Notes: generated by a model from the letters alone, not told the origin. A stretch of DNA of 64,000 nt from Epiperipatus broadwayi (GCA_028023455.1 JAQFVV010012435.1:1426001-1490000); one strand, 5' to 3'; shown: positions 35,481 to 47,691, counted from the stretch's first letter. Numbers and translations: made by a program.

Positions 35481-36934
35481 AGAATAAGGGCCATGATTTA
35501 TTTTTGTTTGTCATGATTGTAAATATCTATTAGAAAAAATCATTTGTACACACATTCAATCTGTCTTCAAGAAAACTCAACTGGTATTTCAGTTAAGAGC
35601 TATCAGGCAAATGCTAAGAAAGATCACAGTGTTTCTTAATCTTAAACTCGGAGGTTAAAAGCCAGTAAACTTACCACACTGGCCAGTGCATTTTGGTATG
35701 CAGTCCATCCATGTTTGTATACTATATGAATAATCACATAGTAATAACAGCTGCAATGACAAGAACGTATGGAATGGTAGTGTGGAAATTGCCCTGCTTG
35801 ATTTTGTTTAAGCCCTCCATGAAATGTCAAAGGATCTCATTTCAGTTAACAGGAAATTCATTTCTGCAGCTTTTTTTTCATATTAGTTATTAATTAAAAA
35901 ATTTAGATCTAAAGAACTGGTTTTCTTATAGTATATTTTTTACTTGTTCACCTATTCAATGTTTGCTTTATCTGCTAACACCACATAACTGCAATATGTC
36001 TTCAATGTACATCTTACTTTATTTGATACTCTTTCATTTGTGATTAAATAATAAAATGAATTAGAATGTGACACAGTAAAATGCATATATTATTGAAAAT
36101 GTATTTATTTATTTTATAAATTCCTGCAGCCTCAATATGAGAGCAAAATTATCTACAACATCAAAATGAGAGCAATGTTGAAAACAAATATAAAAGAAGC
36201 AAAAAATAAGAAATTTTATTAGGATTTCAATTTTGTTATGATTCAAAAATAAAATGATTAAATCTTCATTTGAACTATTTCTTAAAATTTCCCAGATTAT
36301 CGTTTTAAAGAAATGTTTTAATAGCAGTTTTAGTATTTAAAATTACGTCACAATAATTCTGTATATTAAAACTTTCTTATAAAGCTTGATTCAGTTCTTT
36401 AATTAAAATAATGTTAAAGAAACCACCATTTTTTAAAAAAAAAAACTCTATTTATTATAGAATATTCGTTTTTGAATGATTTGATGACTTTTTGTGATCC
36501 TTTTCAGAGTGTTAGTAACATAAACATATTATATGTACGGTAATTTGGAAAAAAGGTAAAAATTATATCTTGCCAACATACATAATATTTTTTTATAATT
36601 TTTGGAAATTTTTTTTGAAGTTTTTACAGATAATTATATTTTTAAATTAAATATTTTTTATCTGTTACTGGTAAGATTTATGTCTTTTTACTATGTTTCA
36701 GACATATGATTGTGGTAAATTCATGTTAACTACAATCTTGAAAAAGATAATAATAAATGATTCTCTCATTGGTAGCTAAAGGTCAGAAATGATAAATAGA
36801 AAGTTTATTTAAAAAAATGTTTTTTTGTTATATATATATTAAAAAAAAAAACAATCAAATTTTATAAAAATATTATTAGTATACAAGATATTTTTTAGAT
36901 GTAAATTTTTGCGTAAAAAATATTTATTTTTTAA
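35481..36934. other. No recognised feature
   Basis: AT-rich sequence. Short frames near 35700-35890 show no motif. Confidence 0.55.
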
Positions 36935-37502
36935 AAGGGTGTTATTAATTGAATCTCCTTCAAAATACTGTCCATTTAATGCAGTGCATTGGTTTGAACA
37001 CATTTTCAACTTTTCAAAATACTCCTGAAACTTTTGCAAAGTGTTGCCTTTTAACATCTCCATTGTTTTTTTCTTCCCATTTCCAAGATTTTTCATTCAG
37101 GTGAATTAAAAAAAATCACATGGAGTAAAGTAGCTGGATCTAGCTGTTTTTAATTAAAACTTGTACTAGACTCAGGGCTTTATACGCTGGTACTTTGCCA
37201 CAAATCAGGATATTTTCATTTTTACTGTATCAGGCAAACTTTTTAGAACTTGTAGATAAATCATCTAATTGTTATGAATGAATTTTGGGAGAACAATATG
37301 GCTTGCATGAAAAAAAAAATCAGCATTTTCTTGACATTGGACTTCACTTGCCATGTTTTTTCTGGACATTGATAATTTTTCACTTTCATTAAACCACACA
37401 TAAACTTGTGTGTCCTAGAACAGCTTGCTTGTAAGCTGTTTTATGCATTATAATTATTTCCTCTGCCATTTTCCCTAACAGAAACATAATTGACTTTAAC
37501 AC
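36935..37502 (-). pseudogene. Mariner-type transposase C-terminal pseudogene
   Basis: The minus strand contains, with frameshifts, WQVKSNVKKMLIFFF (about 37360-37320), FITIR and FIYKF, KYPDLWQ, a TPCDFF-like block near 37100-37130, and the frame 37096-36839 with KTMEMLKGNTLQKFQEYFEK, CSNQCTALNGQYFEGDSIN. This order fits the second half of Tc1/mariner transposases: K-V-K-x-M-L-x-x-F-F, an HHDNAP region (eroded here), S-P-D-L-x-P-C-D-F-F, W/C-K/N-C-I-A-x-x-G-x-Y-F-E-G-D. The first half is absent, and a foldback element abuts at 37503. Not functional. Confidence 0.75.
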
Positions 37503-37906
37503 AGATGCAAAAATTCTCCATACAGTAACACCACTCAGTGCAAGCCAGAGTAATCATTGGATGCAGAAAGGTTTGTGCATAAAATCCTTATCTGGTACCT
37601 ACTCATCCAATATCCCCAGACTAGTTTCTAGCTTGTGGCTCAATATCCCCAGACTGGTTTTTAGCTTGTGGCTTTCATCAGTGAGGATCTCTCATATCCA
37701 AGGCTCCTCCCTGATGAAAGCCACAAGCTAGAAACTAGTCTGGGGATATTGGATGAGTAAGCACTAAATAGGGATGTTATGCACAAACCTTCCTGCATCA
37801 ATTGATTACTCTGGCTTGCACCAGTGGCACAACTGTATGGAGAGTTTTGCCTCTGTGTTAAACAGCTTGAGTAAGTATAAAAAAATGGTGATCATATGAT
37901 GTTTAG
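37503..37906. mobile_element. Foldback element abutting mariner pseudogene
   Basis: Left arm starts CAAAAATTCTCCATACAGTA and reads through CCAATATCCCCAGACTAG; a partial internal copy of the core (CAATATCCCCAGACTGG, 37643-37660) is inserted; the right arm has CTGATGAAAGCCACAAGCT, AGAAACTAGTCTGGGG and ends TGTATGGAGAGTTTTGCC then GATCATATGATGTTTAGTGG. The centre of the arms is deleted compared with 11851-12622. Confidence 0.85.
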
Positions 37907-39324
37907 TGGTTTAGAATTTTACTTTGTCGCAGCTTTTCAGCCATTCCAAAAAATTGACAAATGATATACACTTTCCAAAAATGTTTACTGCACTACCACA
38001 TGACTTCTCTCAATGATGATAGTTGTCAGACAGGTGTAGATGTCTCCCTGCAAGAGGCAGATATTGCCAGAAATATGCACTACAATACAATTCACCTTCA
38101 GAGAATGATTCTGGTTATTTTTGGGTAGCTCCTCATATTACATCTAGATAATAATAACATTTGACCAACATAGATCATTGCTTGATAACTTCTTGAGGAT
38201 GATGATTCATTGAAATGACATTTTAAATTAAAAGTAAAATGAGATTTGATGATGTCAACCAAAATTTTAATATTTTTTTTCACTTGTTGGTCAGTAAATA
38301 TATAATAAAATAATTTTATATTCTAATCATTTATATTCTGTACATACATTTATTGGTTTCATATTTATTATCTTTGAGTGTGCATTTTAAAATAAAATAT
38401 TTAAGTAATGCAATGTTTATGTTAATATATATACTACTTTAATGTAGGAATTATTTCAATACTTTCTGACCAGATTTGGCTCATTTAATTGAATAATTTA
38501 TTTAGAATGAAAAGTGTTACTTTCTAAATCAGAAGGGAGTTTAAAATGTTTATCTGTATTTGAAACTGTTTCTATATACTATTGTATATATAAGATTAAA
38601 AAATAGAACAGGCTTTAAATAGCCTACTGCATAGGAAAAGCTTCTTCTTACTGCTCCTCTTAGAGGAACTCATATGTACATTAATATGTACTTAGGTATT
38701 TATTTTCACTCACTGTAATTTCACAATTAGGGGAACATGGATTTGGAAAATCATAACTACATAAAGTCTAATGTTGCATTTTGTACTGAAATTTATACTA
38801 AGTTCCTTTCCTCTTGAGCACTTCTTTTTATAGAGTTAGTATTCTTTTATCTTTATTACCTTTCTTTTGTTTGTTTTGTCTTTTGCTGTTGTACATTACT
38901 GATCTATATTATGTGGATAATGTTAATAAGATATTGGTGGCAGTTGACTACACTCTAGCAACAGAAGGAAATATTTTAAATTGTGTGGAAGAAACTAATC
39001 ATAAATAACTTAAACGGACTACATTGAACATATTATGAATAGGCATAATGCCATTTAGAATGACTCCTGGAATCTTATTATCAAGTTGATGTTCCTTTAT
39101 AATAACAATAGTATATAATACACAAAGGGCTCCATAGGATAATAAGTGTGCCATGATTATAACTGGGATTTCAATTTTAGGCTTCTTTTTTTTTTTTTAG
39201 ATTCCATGCAGAATTAGAAGTCTCGCCCAGATAGATTTCCCTTAGCTATCCTCACAAAGCATTTACTTGGTGGGCTATAAATAATACTATAATTTATAAA
39301 TGAATAATATATATATTATTTTTA
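37907..39324. other. Unassigned
   Basis: 37950-38110 might hold an extension of the neighbouring mariner relic (minus-strand frames with TCLTTIIIERSHVVV), but this is not convincing. The rest is AT-rich. Confidence 0.35.
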
Positions 39325-39500
39325 TTTACGAGAGGTGTAGTGATCATATATTTACCTGCTAAGCCCATGACCTAGATTTGAATCTCATTTTTTAAATAGA
39401 AGTTTCAATCAATCTTAGATTTTTTCCATCCAAATAATAAATCCGACTAATCATCCGATATTGGTCTGTAAGTGGTTATCTAGATATTCTTGGTAAGGAT
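39325..39500 (+). mobile_element. Decayed tRNA-like SINE
   Basis: GAGGTGTAGTGATCATATAT, GCTAAGCCCATGACCTAG and ATTTGAATCTCATTTTTT give a weak A-box/B-box layout; the body has ATCCGACTAATCATCCGATA and GGTCTGTAAGTGGTTATCTA. Similar body pieces lie near 15.4, 28.7 and 56.0 kb. Confidence 0.4.
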
Positions 39501-41692
39501 TTTAAAAGAAAGATGAAAACATGCTTCAGTCTCACCATCCAGCAATTGCCGATCTTTTTCCGTGGTTTGGGAGAGAGGTCTTTGCCTTTCAATAATCTCT
39601 TTAAAGATTTTCAAGAGTACCTTCTACTGGTCAGCAGTTGAATGTGATGATTTTTCTGTGTTTTAGCTTTAAACGTAATAATTGTAAAAATATACTGATT
39701 TTGTTTTGAATGTAAAATTGAACTTCTAAATAAATATAATTTGCCTAGAGAAGTTTGTGCGTGTATATGCTCAAAACTTATCAAATTATTTTATTTATGA
39801 CTATTAGGAATTATTGTATGTTCTATTTACGGTTTTACGTAGTTTTTTTTTTTTTTATATATTGAATACAAATCAAAAAAATAATTATGATAATAATACA
39901 TGTATAGCAATGGAAAATTATTTTAATATTGATACGAATAGGGTAAATTTAATATGGTTTAGATTTTCTGCAATAGTTATTTCTAAAGTGCGGCTTTAGC
40001 TCTTTATTCGTCATACGGAAAAGTTGCCTTCAAGCAGTTAAACGCTAATTAGTACTGCAACCTGCTGCAATTTCCTTGGCGTTGTCTGAGTAATTTAAGA
40101 CCGTGGAAATTCACAGAAGCACCTGGAAAATTTATATCTATTTTAATATTGTCCAACAATTTGCTCTCTTTTGGTTAATGAAAAAGAACATCGATAATTT
40201 CTAGTTCCTTATTATTAAAATAATGTATTATTCACGTAATTAATTGTAAGTACATGCATGCGACCCTATAAATATCAAATATATTCACACACATAGATAA
40301 TGAAATCATGTAGAAAAATTAGTAAGCATAATAGTAGTACTAATAATTTTCAGGTAATTGTTTTGAGGGGTTGAACAAATATACATTGTTTTTTTTTTTT
40401 TGTAAAATAAATTTAAAATGTAGGCATATTAATGAATTGAAATTACATTTTGACTTTTATGATAATTTAGATTCTGAAATAGTTTCGAATAAAGTATTTG
40501 AATCTATATGTATATATTTTTGGCATTAGTATTTTATAGTTTCTTTTATTTGATAATGTTGTATTTATACGTAGAAATATTTTATTAGCAGGTGTTATCT
40601 GCATAATTTAGATTGACGCTGTCTTGTGATCAACGTGATCAACATCATCGTCCTTCTTTATCACCGCTGGCCATTGTTAATATTAATAATAGTCTAATTA
40701 GACTGTCTCTTGTCAGGTTAACACCACCAGAAAAAGATAAAAATATTCCAAACTTTATATTTTATACTAACCTGTATGATTACTATGAGTTAAATATTTT
40801 TGAAAAAAATAAATAGAATTGAAATTTTTTCTAAAAACAATTTAACTAAATAGAAGTGGGATTACAATGTACAAGGTTTGGACAATTATTAATAATAAAA
40901 TATTAACAGACAAATAAAAAAAAAGACAAAATAGAAAAATAACTAAAATTAAACAAAAAGTACAGATCTTCTTTATGAAGGATTATTAAAAAGTTGGAAA
41001 GGGAAACCCAATAAATGATGAGAAGTATGATCAATTGGTAAATGATTTCTTAGTTATGACATCTTCAGGTTTGCTGCTCTGTAATTGCTAAAGAAATTTA
41101 ATAAGATCTGCCAATAATTTACACACCAAACTTAAATATTTAAATTAAAAGTATTTATTTTATGAGTATGGAATAGATTTTCACTTTCATAAACATTGAA
41201 AATATTATATGGAAGATTGTTGTCTATTTATATTTTATCTTTCAAGGTAACACTCACCCACAATGTTACTTATGAGTTTTAAACATATGAAATAACCCTT
41301 GATATAAAGGCTTTTTAAGCATCTTTCCAAAGAGGTTAGTGTAGCTGTTACCATGTTATTTATCAATTGGTAAGGATTTTAGTAGCTTTTCATTATTGTT
41401 TTAACTTATACTTAAAGGTTTAGATTTTCATTTATCACCTAATAATTGAGTGATTAGCTCCAACTGAATATGACATACTACCTGAGAGAAAAGCATCCTG
41501 GAAGTCAAATTCTATTCAGAAATGAATCCCAAATCATAGGGCTGGTAGGTGAAAACATGAACTATTATTTCAAAGTCTCTTTTATTTTACATGTGTACAC
41601 ATATAACAATTAGCAAGAAATATATACTTATAAACATTGTAATATTTAAGTTTTATTGTTTTACTTATGAAATTTTGTATTATTTTTTATCC
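39501..41692. other. No recognised feature, AT-rich
   Basis: Small frames (for example 40613-40816) carry no recognisable motif. Confidence 0.5.
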
Positions 41693-41830
41693 ATAATAAA
41701 TTGAGAGGTTGCCATTCTGTTGCATGAGCCTATTGTTGCTTCTCAGATAGCCAATAAGATGTTTTAAGACAACAGTCTGAGAAGCAACAATAGGTGCATG
41801 TGAGAGAATGGCAACATCACAATTTATTAT
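41693..41830. mobile_element. 138-bp MITE with about 55-bp inverted termini
   Basis: Left arm 41693-41747 (ATAATAAATTGAGAGGTTGC, CATGAGCCTATTGTTGCTTC) is inverted at 41776-41830 (GAAGCAACAATAGGTGCATG, GCAACATCACAATTTATTAT), with about 28 bp between. The inverted ends reach to the outer AATAAATT, so the element may include an AT-rich target. Superfamily not recognised. Confidence 0.85.
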
Positions 41831-42025
41831 CGATTTAACGATTTAACAACAATATGCGATTTATATAATAATATATTTTTTTTATAAGAAAAATTATTAT
41901 ATTGGATAAACTGTTTTTGTCAAAGAAAGTGCTTTAAATGGTTTATTTCAAACATTGTTTAATACTATTTTGTTTATTATTGTATTGGTATCAAAATCAA
42001 ATTTCATTATTTAATATATTAAAAA

Positions 42026-42545
42026 TAAGCACAGATCTCTATTCTAATGCCATCTATAGTAGGCTTGAGTTATTAATGATTATCAAATGAAAGTGCATTT
42101 AAATTTCCATTCCCAGATTAGTTTCCAGCTTTTGGGATTCAAAGGAAGTGATGCATTAATGTATCTAGAAACCCACCTTTAATACTTTCTTTTACTATTC
42201 CAAGCTAAAAACCCCAAATTCAAATACCTCTAACATTTTGAATGCAAGCTAACTTGCTTGAATAGTTAATAAAGAACTGAGGTTATTGAAAATTATAGTT
42301 TCTAATCTAGAGTCAGAATTATACAACTACCCAAGTAAATCCTTAGGGTATTTTGAATTTCAGGTTTTTAATTTGAATAGTAAACTGAAGTTAAAGATGT
42401 TTTATAGTTGTATAACCACTTTACATCCAGGTTTGAATACCAATCTATTGAAAAGGAAAATCCAGAAACAGATCTGGGGAGATCATTTAAAATTTCTATT
42501 ATTTGGCAATCCTGATTACTTAAGCTCACTATAGATGGTGTTAGA
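42026..42545. mobile_element. Foldback element, third subfamily
   Basis: Left arm (from CTCTATTCTAATGCCATCTA at about 42036) and right arm (ending GCTCACTATAGATGGTGTTA at about 42542) are inverted and imperfect. Both carry the CCCAGAT-TAGTTTCCAG or CCAGAAACAGATCTGGGG core, so they relate to the main family through the core while having different ends. A frame at 42286-42534 in the right half has no recognisable protein. Confidence 0.7.
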
Positions 42546-42569
42546 GTAGAAAACTACTCATGTTGATTG

Positions 42570-42654
42570 CCACTAAACATCACACAATCACCATTTTTTA
42601 TGCATCCATTGATTACTTTGCCTTGCACTGAGTGGCACTAATGTAAGGAGAGTG
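42570..42654. mobile_element. Foldback terminus fragment
   Basis: CCACTAAACATCACACAATC then CATTGATTACTTTGCCTTGC and GAGTGGCACTAATGTAAGG join the outer end of the main foldback family directly to the far end of the opposite arm; the interior is deleted. Confidence 0.75.
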
Positions 42655-43374
42655 ATTAAATATTATTTTTTGAGAATTTTTTTTTTTTTCTAAATATCCA
42701 TCTATAATTTTGTTAATAAGATTTTACCTTTATTCCTAATAATAAATATTTATTTGTAGAAAATAGATGAAAATGATATTCAGTAGGAATTATGAAATTA
42801 GCTACACTTTAAAAAAAAAAACAAAGTAATGAAAAGAAAAAAGGCTTTTTTAAAAAATGTTTAGTAATGAAATAATACAATATTATAATTAATAGCTAGA
42901 TACCTGTAACAAGTTGTCTTGATAATATAAAGATGGAAGAAACTAAAATCTAAATATTAAGAGAACTGAATATTTGTTTATAAACAATAGAAAATAGGAT
43001 GTAAGAATAATAAAGTCACCGTGGCATTATAAAGTAAAATATTCATGGCAAATATGAAAAATAATCAAATATTTGTCAGTTCTTTAATGTTTGAATCCTT
43101 GAATATTTCAGATATTTTACTTAATGAAAAAAGTGGGGACAGTATTTATTAACTTATAAATATATATATTTTTATTTTGTTTATAACTAAATTATTTTGA
43201 TCAAGTCTTTATTTCCAACTTATGCTTCTCATGTTACGCCTACAAACAGAAATTTGATTATTGAATATCACCTTAATCACTTTTTAAAAATAACCTTTTT
43301 ATTTATTCATTTACAATAATAAATACTTGAATGCAATTCTAATGTATATACTTTTGCTTTATATATACTTAAAG
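42655..43374. other. No recognised feature
   Basis: AT-rich, no motif recognised. Confidence 0.55.
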
Positions 43375-43541
43375 TGGATTTGAGTACAGACTTTCAGGCT
43401 CTTTTCAGTCATCCTCTGCATGTTATACAACTGATACACATGCCTGCTTATATGCGAAAAAGATAAATGATCCCCAATATATGTATTTCCTTCTCACCCT
43501 GCACTCATCAGTTGGTCTGGATTATCTCCCACACATTATAT
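43375..43541 (-). repeat. Dispersed repeat of unknown class, copy 1
   Basis: GATTTGAGTACAGACTTTCA, ACAACTGATACACATGCC and CACTCATCAGTTGGTCTGG align in order with the reverse complement of 51410-51595. A tRNA B-box-like string sits at one end, suggesting a SINE, but the order relative to the body is unusual. Confidence 0.65.
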
Positions 43542-44069
43542 ATTTCTTTAATAATAAATTATTAATTTATAATTAGAGAGGAGATTAAAAGTTATCCTGT
43601 TAGAATGCAAAAATCAGCATCAGTTTGTAAATTATTTGGCCAAGTGGCTTGCACGAAAATCAGCAAATGATTAGTCATTTCAGCATTGGATCCTACAAAA
43701 AAAGGAATATATATTTAACAAATGATGAGATCATGCTCATAGTTTTATAAGTTTGTATGATGCATATATATTATAATTAAGATTTTAGATTTAATGAGAT
43801 GCTTAATTCAATTTGGCATTTGGGAAAAAAATTATCAAGAATATTTTTTAACAGTCGACTTGTTTAATTTGTTACAGCTTTTAATACTAACAAATTTTCT
43901 AAACTATACTTTAATTTTTAATTCTAATTCTTTCCAATTACTCTGCATATTTTATATGTTACATACTCTGCAGATTTATACAATTTGTATGCATAAAGGA
44001 AATCTTTTTTTATTTTATTTATAATAACTGAATATATTGCCTACCAAAATTTTTAGAAAAGTTTCTAGA
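43542..44069. other. No recognised feature
   Basis: AT-rich; a 76-codon frame at 43794-44024 is low-complexity and hydrophobic without a motif. Confidence 0.5.
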
Positions 44070-44900
44070 CTGTCATCATTTTTAACCAATAAGAATCCAC
44101 TGCAGGACAATGATCTTTCCAAGTGTAATCTACTTTTTCTGATCCCTAGCCTCATTTCTACAACATACTAGACCTTCATTATTTCATCTATTCATCTCAC
44201 ATGTGGTCTTTTTTTTAGATCTTTCATAATCTCCCAGGATTCAAATTTCCAAATGTTTGTTCATCTGCTCATCTGTATAACAAAGTGGTTCCTTTCTTCT
44301 TTATAGTCTAATGCTAAGTACTCTTTGGTGACAATTTAAAACTTCAATTGTCCATTATCTTCACTTCTACCAATATGTCCAGTTCATCTCCATTTCAGTC
44401 TTACTTCTTTCAATGATCACAATGATACCTGCTTGTTATCTTACCTATGTATTTCAATCTCTTCTAGTTACTGGCAACATCTCACACTTCACCGAGTCAT
44501 CTGAAATCTTTACATTGCACTTCTGTCTTTTCAATGATCTTAGTGATACCTGCTTGTTTTCTTACCTACGTATTTCAATCTCTTCTAGTTATTGCCAACT
44601 ATATCTCCTCATACTTCACTGAGTAATCTGAAGACTGCATTGCATTTCTGTTCTTTCAATGATACCTGCTGGTTATCTTACCTATGTATTTCGATCTCTT
44701 CTAGTTACCACCAGCTATATCTCATATTTCGGTGAGTAGTGTCTTTACATTGTACTTCTGTTCTTTCAATGATCTCAGTGATACCTGTTTATTATCTTAC
44801 CTATGTATTTTGATCTCTTCTAGTTCCTGCCAACTATATTTCCTCATACTTCACCAAGTAGTCTGAAGTCTTAGATTTGGCTTTTGTTAAGTATCCATAT
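44070..44900 (-). mobile_element. RTE LINE 3' fragment, internally expanded
   Basis: The antisense RTE terminus begins near 44070 (GAATCCACTGCAGGACAATG, CACATGTGGTC) and continues through the region antisense to WAGHI-type codons (CTTCACTTCTACCAATATGTCC at 44363-44384). The segment antisense to the codons for RRD..., TGVTD and SMERCMLG is then repeated four times, listed separately. Confidence 0.75.
44400..44875. repeat. Four-copy about 110-120-bp tandem array inside RTE
   Basis: Units start near 44405, 44526, 44652 and 44765, each with TCTTTCAATGAT, TGATACCTGCTTG, TTACCTATGTATTTC, ATCTCTTCTAGTTA and CATACTTCACTGAGTAGTCTGA-like segments. Copies differ by several percent and by small deletions, so the expansion is not very recent. 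Confidence 0.85.
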
Positions 44901-44919
44901 TCAGATCTATTTTAAATAA

Positions 44920-45549
44920 TTGGTCAAACACATCTATAAAAAAATCTTCATAGATATATTTCTTTTTAATATTGAGTTAGATTGTACATATATATTTAAT
45001 TCTAAATATAAAAATAATAATGTTAATTCTTCTGATAAAAATTTTTGGATATCAATACCATATATTTCAAAACAACAGGCAAGTTTCATTAAGAAAATTT
45101 ATAAAGATATATGTGATATTGCATTTTATGCACCACCTACATTAATTAAATTAATAAATAATTCAAAAGATAAGACTTTATTGTCAAATAAAAATTGTAT
45201 CGTTTACAAATGGACATGTAGGTGTGGCAGTGGATATTTAGGTGAATCGAGGTGCACATTAGAAAAAAAAACAAATGAGCACTTATTATTAAAAAGGATT
45301 CAAAATACAAAACAAAATTATAAAAATAATGATAATTTATCAGCGTCTGTCTTTTATGACTGTAATAAATCATGTATATATGGTTTTGATTTTAATTATA
45401 GTAACGTAAAAATATTGGAAACTGAAAGAAATAATAATAAAAGAAAAATTAAAGAAGCGATGTTAATATATAAATACAAGCAAGATTTAATTAATAGGCA
45501 AGCAGCAAACGTTAAGATCACGGGAATTATGGGAAAACTGACATTTTAA
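44920..45549 (+). CDS. GIY-YIG endonuclease domain ORF, Penelope-like element remnant
   Basis: An uninterrupted 209-codon frame from ATG at 44920 to TAA at 45547. Residues about 45-75 (FWISIPYISKQQASFIKKIY) resemble the segment between reverse transcriptase and endonuclease in Penelope-like elements, and residues about 95-125 contain CIVYKWTCRCGSGYLGESRC then TLEKKTNEH. This is a GIY-YIG pattern (VYK, C-x-C-G-x-x-Y-x-G-E-S-R, then E-H). GIY-YIG domains cut DNA for insertion of these retroelements. No reverse transcriptase remains upstream; the ATG follows antisense RTE sequence, so the start is arbitrary and the frame is probably the 3' end of a 5'-truncated insertion. It is AT-rich and ends KITGIMGKLTF. 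It is the longest open frame in the window. It could be a domesticated fragment, but there is no evidence of expression. Confidence 0.65.
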   Translation: MVKHIYKKIFIDIFLFNIELDCTYIFNSKYKNNNVNSSDKNFWISIPYISKQQASFIKKIYKDICDIAFYAPPTLIKLINNSKDKTLLSNKNCIVYKWTCRCGSGYLGESRCTLEKKTNEHLLLKRIQNTKQNYKNNDNLSASVFYDCNKSCIYGFDFNYSNVKILETERNNNKRKIKEAMLIYKYKQDLINRQAANVKITGIMGKLTF

Positions 45550-47691
45550 AAGTATTAGTTGACAAAAATTACAAAGATAATTGAAAGCGCTTCTAAGTGA
45601 CGGTTATAGATATATTTTTATAAACTTTTAAATACTGTATTTTCTAAAATTTATTTATAAATTTACGTATATTATTTTGAAGAAATACATCGATTTGTAA
45701 TATTATTATTATATATATCTTCACATATATTTACTTTTATATATCATGTAAAACCTACTCAAACATTTTGATAAAAGTCAAATCTGGTTATACAGTATTT
45801 GCGATTGTAAAGTAGAGATAAAAAGAAACCTTTAATACATACAGTTTTATTTTTTAAAATTAAGGAAGAGTGAAAACAATCATAACAAAGATGTGAGACT
45901 TAACTAAAAAGTGGGGGAGAAAATATTAAATAAGAGTTTAACCACAAAACAATTTTAACTATAAAATGAAAATTGAAGGATTAAGGCAATTCGTAGAATA
46001 ATAATTGCGTTGTTGGAAAAAGTATGATGAACGGAAAACATATATAAATCTTATATTTTATGTTGAATTAAAAAAAAAAAAAGTAGTCACCTGAAAAGAT
46101 TAATGTCTTTGATGTTCTATAGAATGATATGGTAAATTTGTGTTCAGTGCTGCAGAAGTGTTTGTTTTCCATTTACCTTCTTGAATAATTGCGAAAATGC
46201 TTCTTAGAGCATTTTTCAATAAAATAAAATTACATTAGATATTTCATTTGTTAAAAAAAGAGCTGCTTTGAAGCTCAGAAAAAAGTTGCCAACAATAAAA
46301 TTTTCTTTGTTAAAACGAGAGTAAAAAATGACATTTGCATTAGTAAACATTTATTAAAAAGAACCACCGTTTTGCTTTTGTGCTGTTTGTATCTTTTTTT
46401 TATTTTTTAAAAAAACTAATCTTCAAAGAAACGTTAATAAGAATAACAATAATCGTTATTATTTGTTTCATTTTATAAATGAATATTTTTTTTTACTTAC
46501 ACAAAAAAGTTAAAAAACAAATGCCAGATTGTGCTGGCATATTCCCCTCCCCCCTCCCCCGTTTAAATGCTTAAAAAAACGTCAACAATAAATAAATCCA
46601 AATGCGCACTTTTTTTTTTTAGTCATCTATCTATAAAGAGGAAAAAATAAATTACATACTCTAAGCGTCTGCAAAACTGCTAACAACTTCACCACTAGCG
46701 GTCAAGTTTGTGTTATATTTTTTGTTTTAACCGTGAACGCTTATCTACTCAACTCATATTAACTTGTGACCGTTACCATCTTAACTAATAATATTTAGTT
46801 ACCGATTTATTGACCAATTGTTGGTTAATTAGCTGAACTGACTATGAAACAATTGTATAATGATCTGAAAAAATTCCAGGATTTAGCTACAAATTCGACT
46901 TTCAAGGCAGTTAGTGTGTATTAAGCGGTTTGTCACAAAATTCTTTAATTATTACGAAAAATATTTATATCGTGTCACATTTGCATATTGTATAGTATGT
47001 TAAGATAAAAAAAAGTCGTAAACTGTCCACTCGAGGGCAAAGGATTATTTTACGTGTATCTGCTGAGAAACATTTAATCTATAAATGTTTTCCAGCCTTA
47101 TCAATTACTGGATGGCGAGATTTTTAAGGTTTTCACTCACATTTTACCCTTTAGCTAAGAATAGGCAGATAACTCATCCACCACTAATAAGATGGTTAAG
47201 TGAGTTGGTCATGGACTAGGTATCTGAAAAACATTGCAAGCTTATAATATTTTTTGACAGTTAATGATTTGAGTTGCAACTGGAATTGAATCCCATGTTA
47301 TGGACTTAGCAGACAATATAGTGTGTATATATATATGTTATACATTTGAATGAACAGTTAGTTAAACCAGTAATAAATTAGCTTTTAAACCAAAAAAATA
47401 TTTCTAATGAAAGAAAGAAATAAAAAAATTGCAGACGGATTTGAGAACAGTTCCTGCTCCGTGTTTCATTAGTGAGAATTGTTCCAGTAATAGTTTAATT
47501 CTTAAGTACAACTTCTTAATCAGATTAGTTTTCCATGTCACGATTAGGACTTTTATTAATGAACTGCAGCTATCAGTAAATTACATTAATAAAACTTGGT
47601 TAATATGGAAAAAAGAGAATCTCACCACACTGGATTACAAAAGACAGGCAGGAATTGATAAAGCATATGACAGTCATTTTCCATGATTGTA
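45550..47691. other. No recognised feature; C-rich patch
   Basis: The first few hundred bases may be the 3' untranslated part of the Penelope-like insertion. A C-rich CCCCTCCCCCCTCCCCC patch at 46544-46560 could form an i-motif or, on the other strand, a G-quadruplex. No other feature recognised. Confidence 0.5.

Noticed and set aside
38814-39008. Hydrophobic 64-codon frame as a membrane or secreted protein
   Set aside because: T-rich sequence gives hydrophobic residues by chance; no homologous pattern or gene context.
42570-42654. CACTA transposon end
   Set aside because: CCACTAAAC alone is too short, and no 3-bp target duplication or transposase was found. Treated as a foldback terminus.
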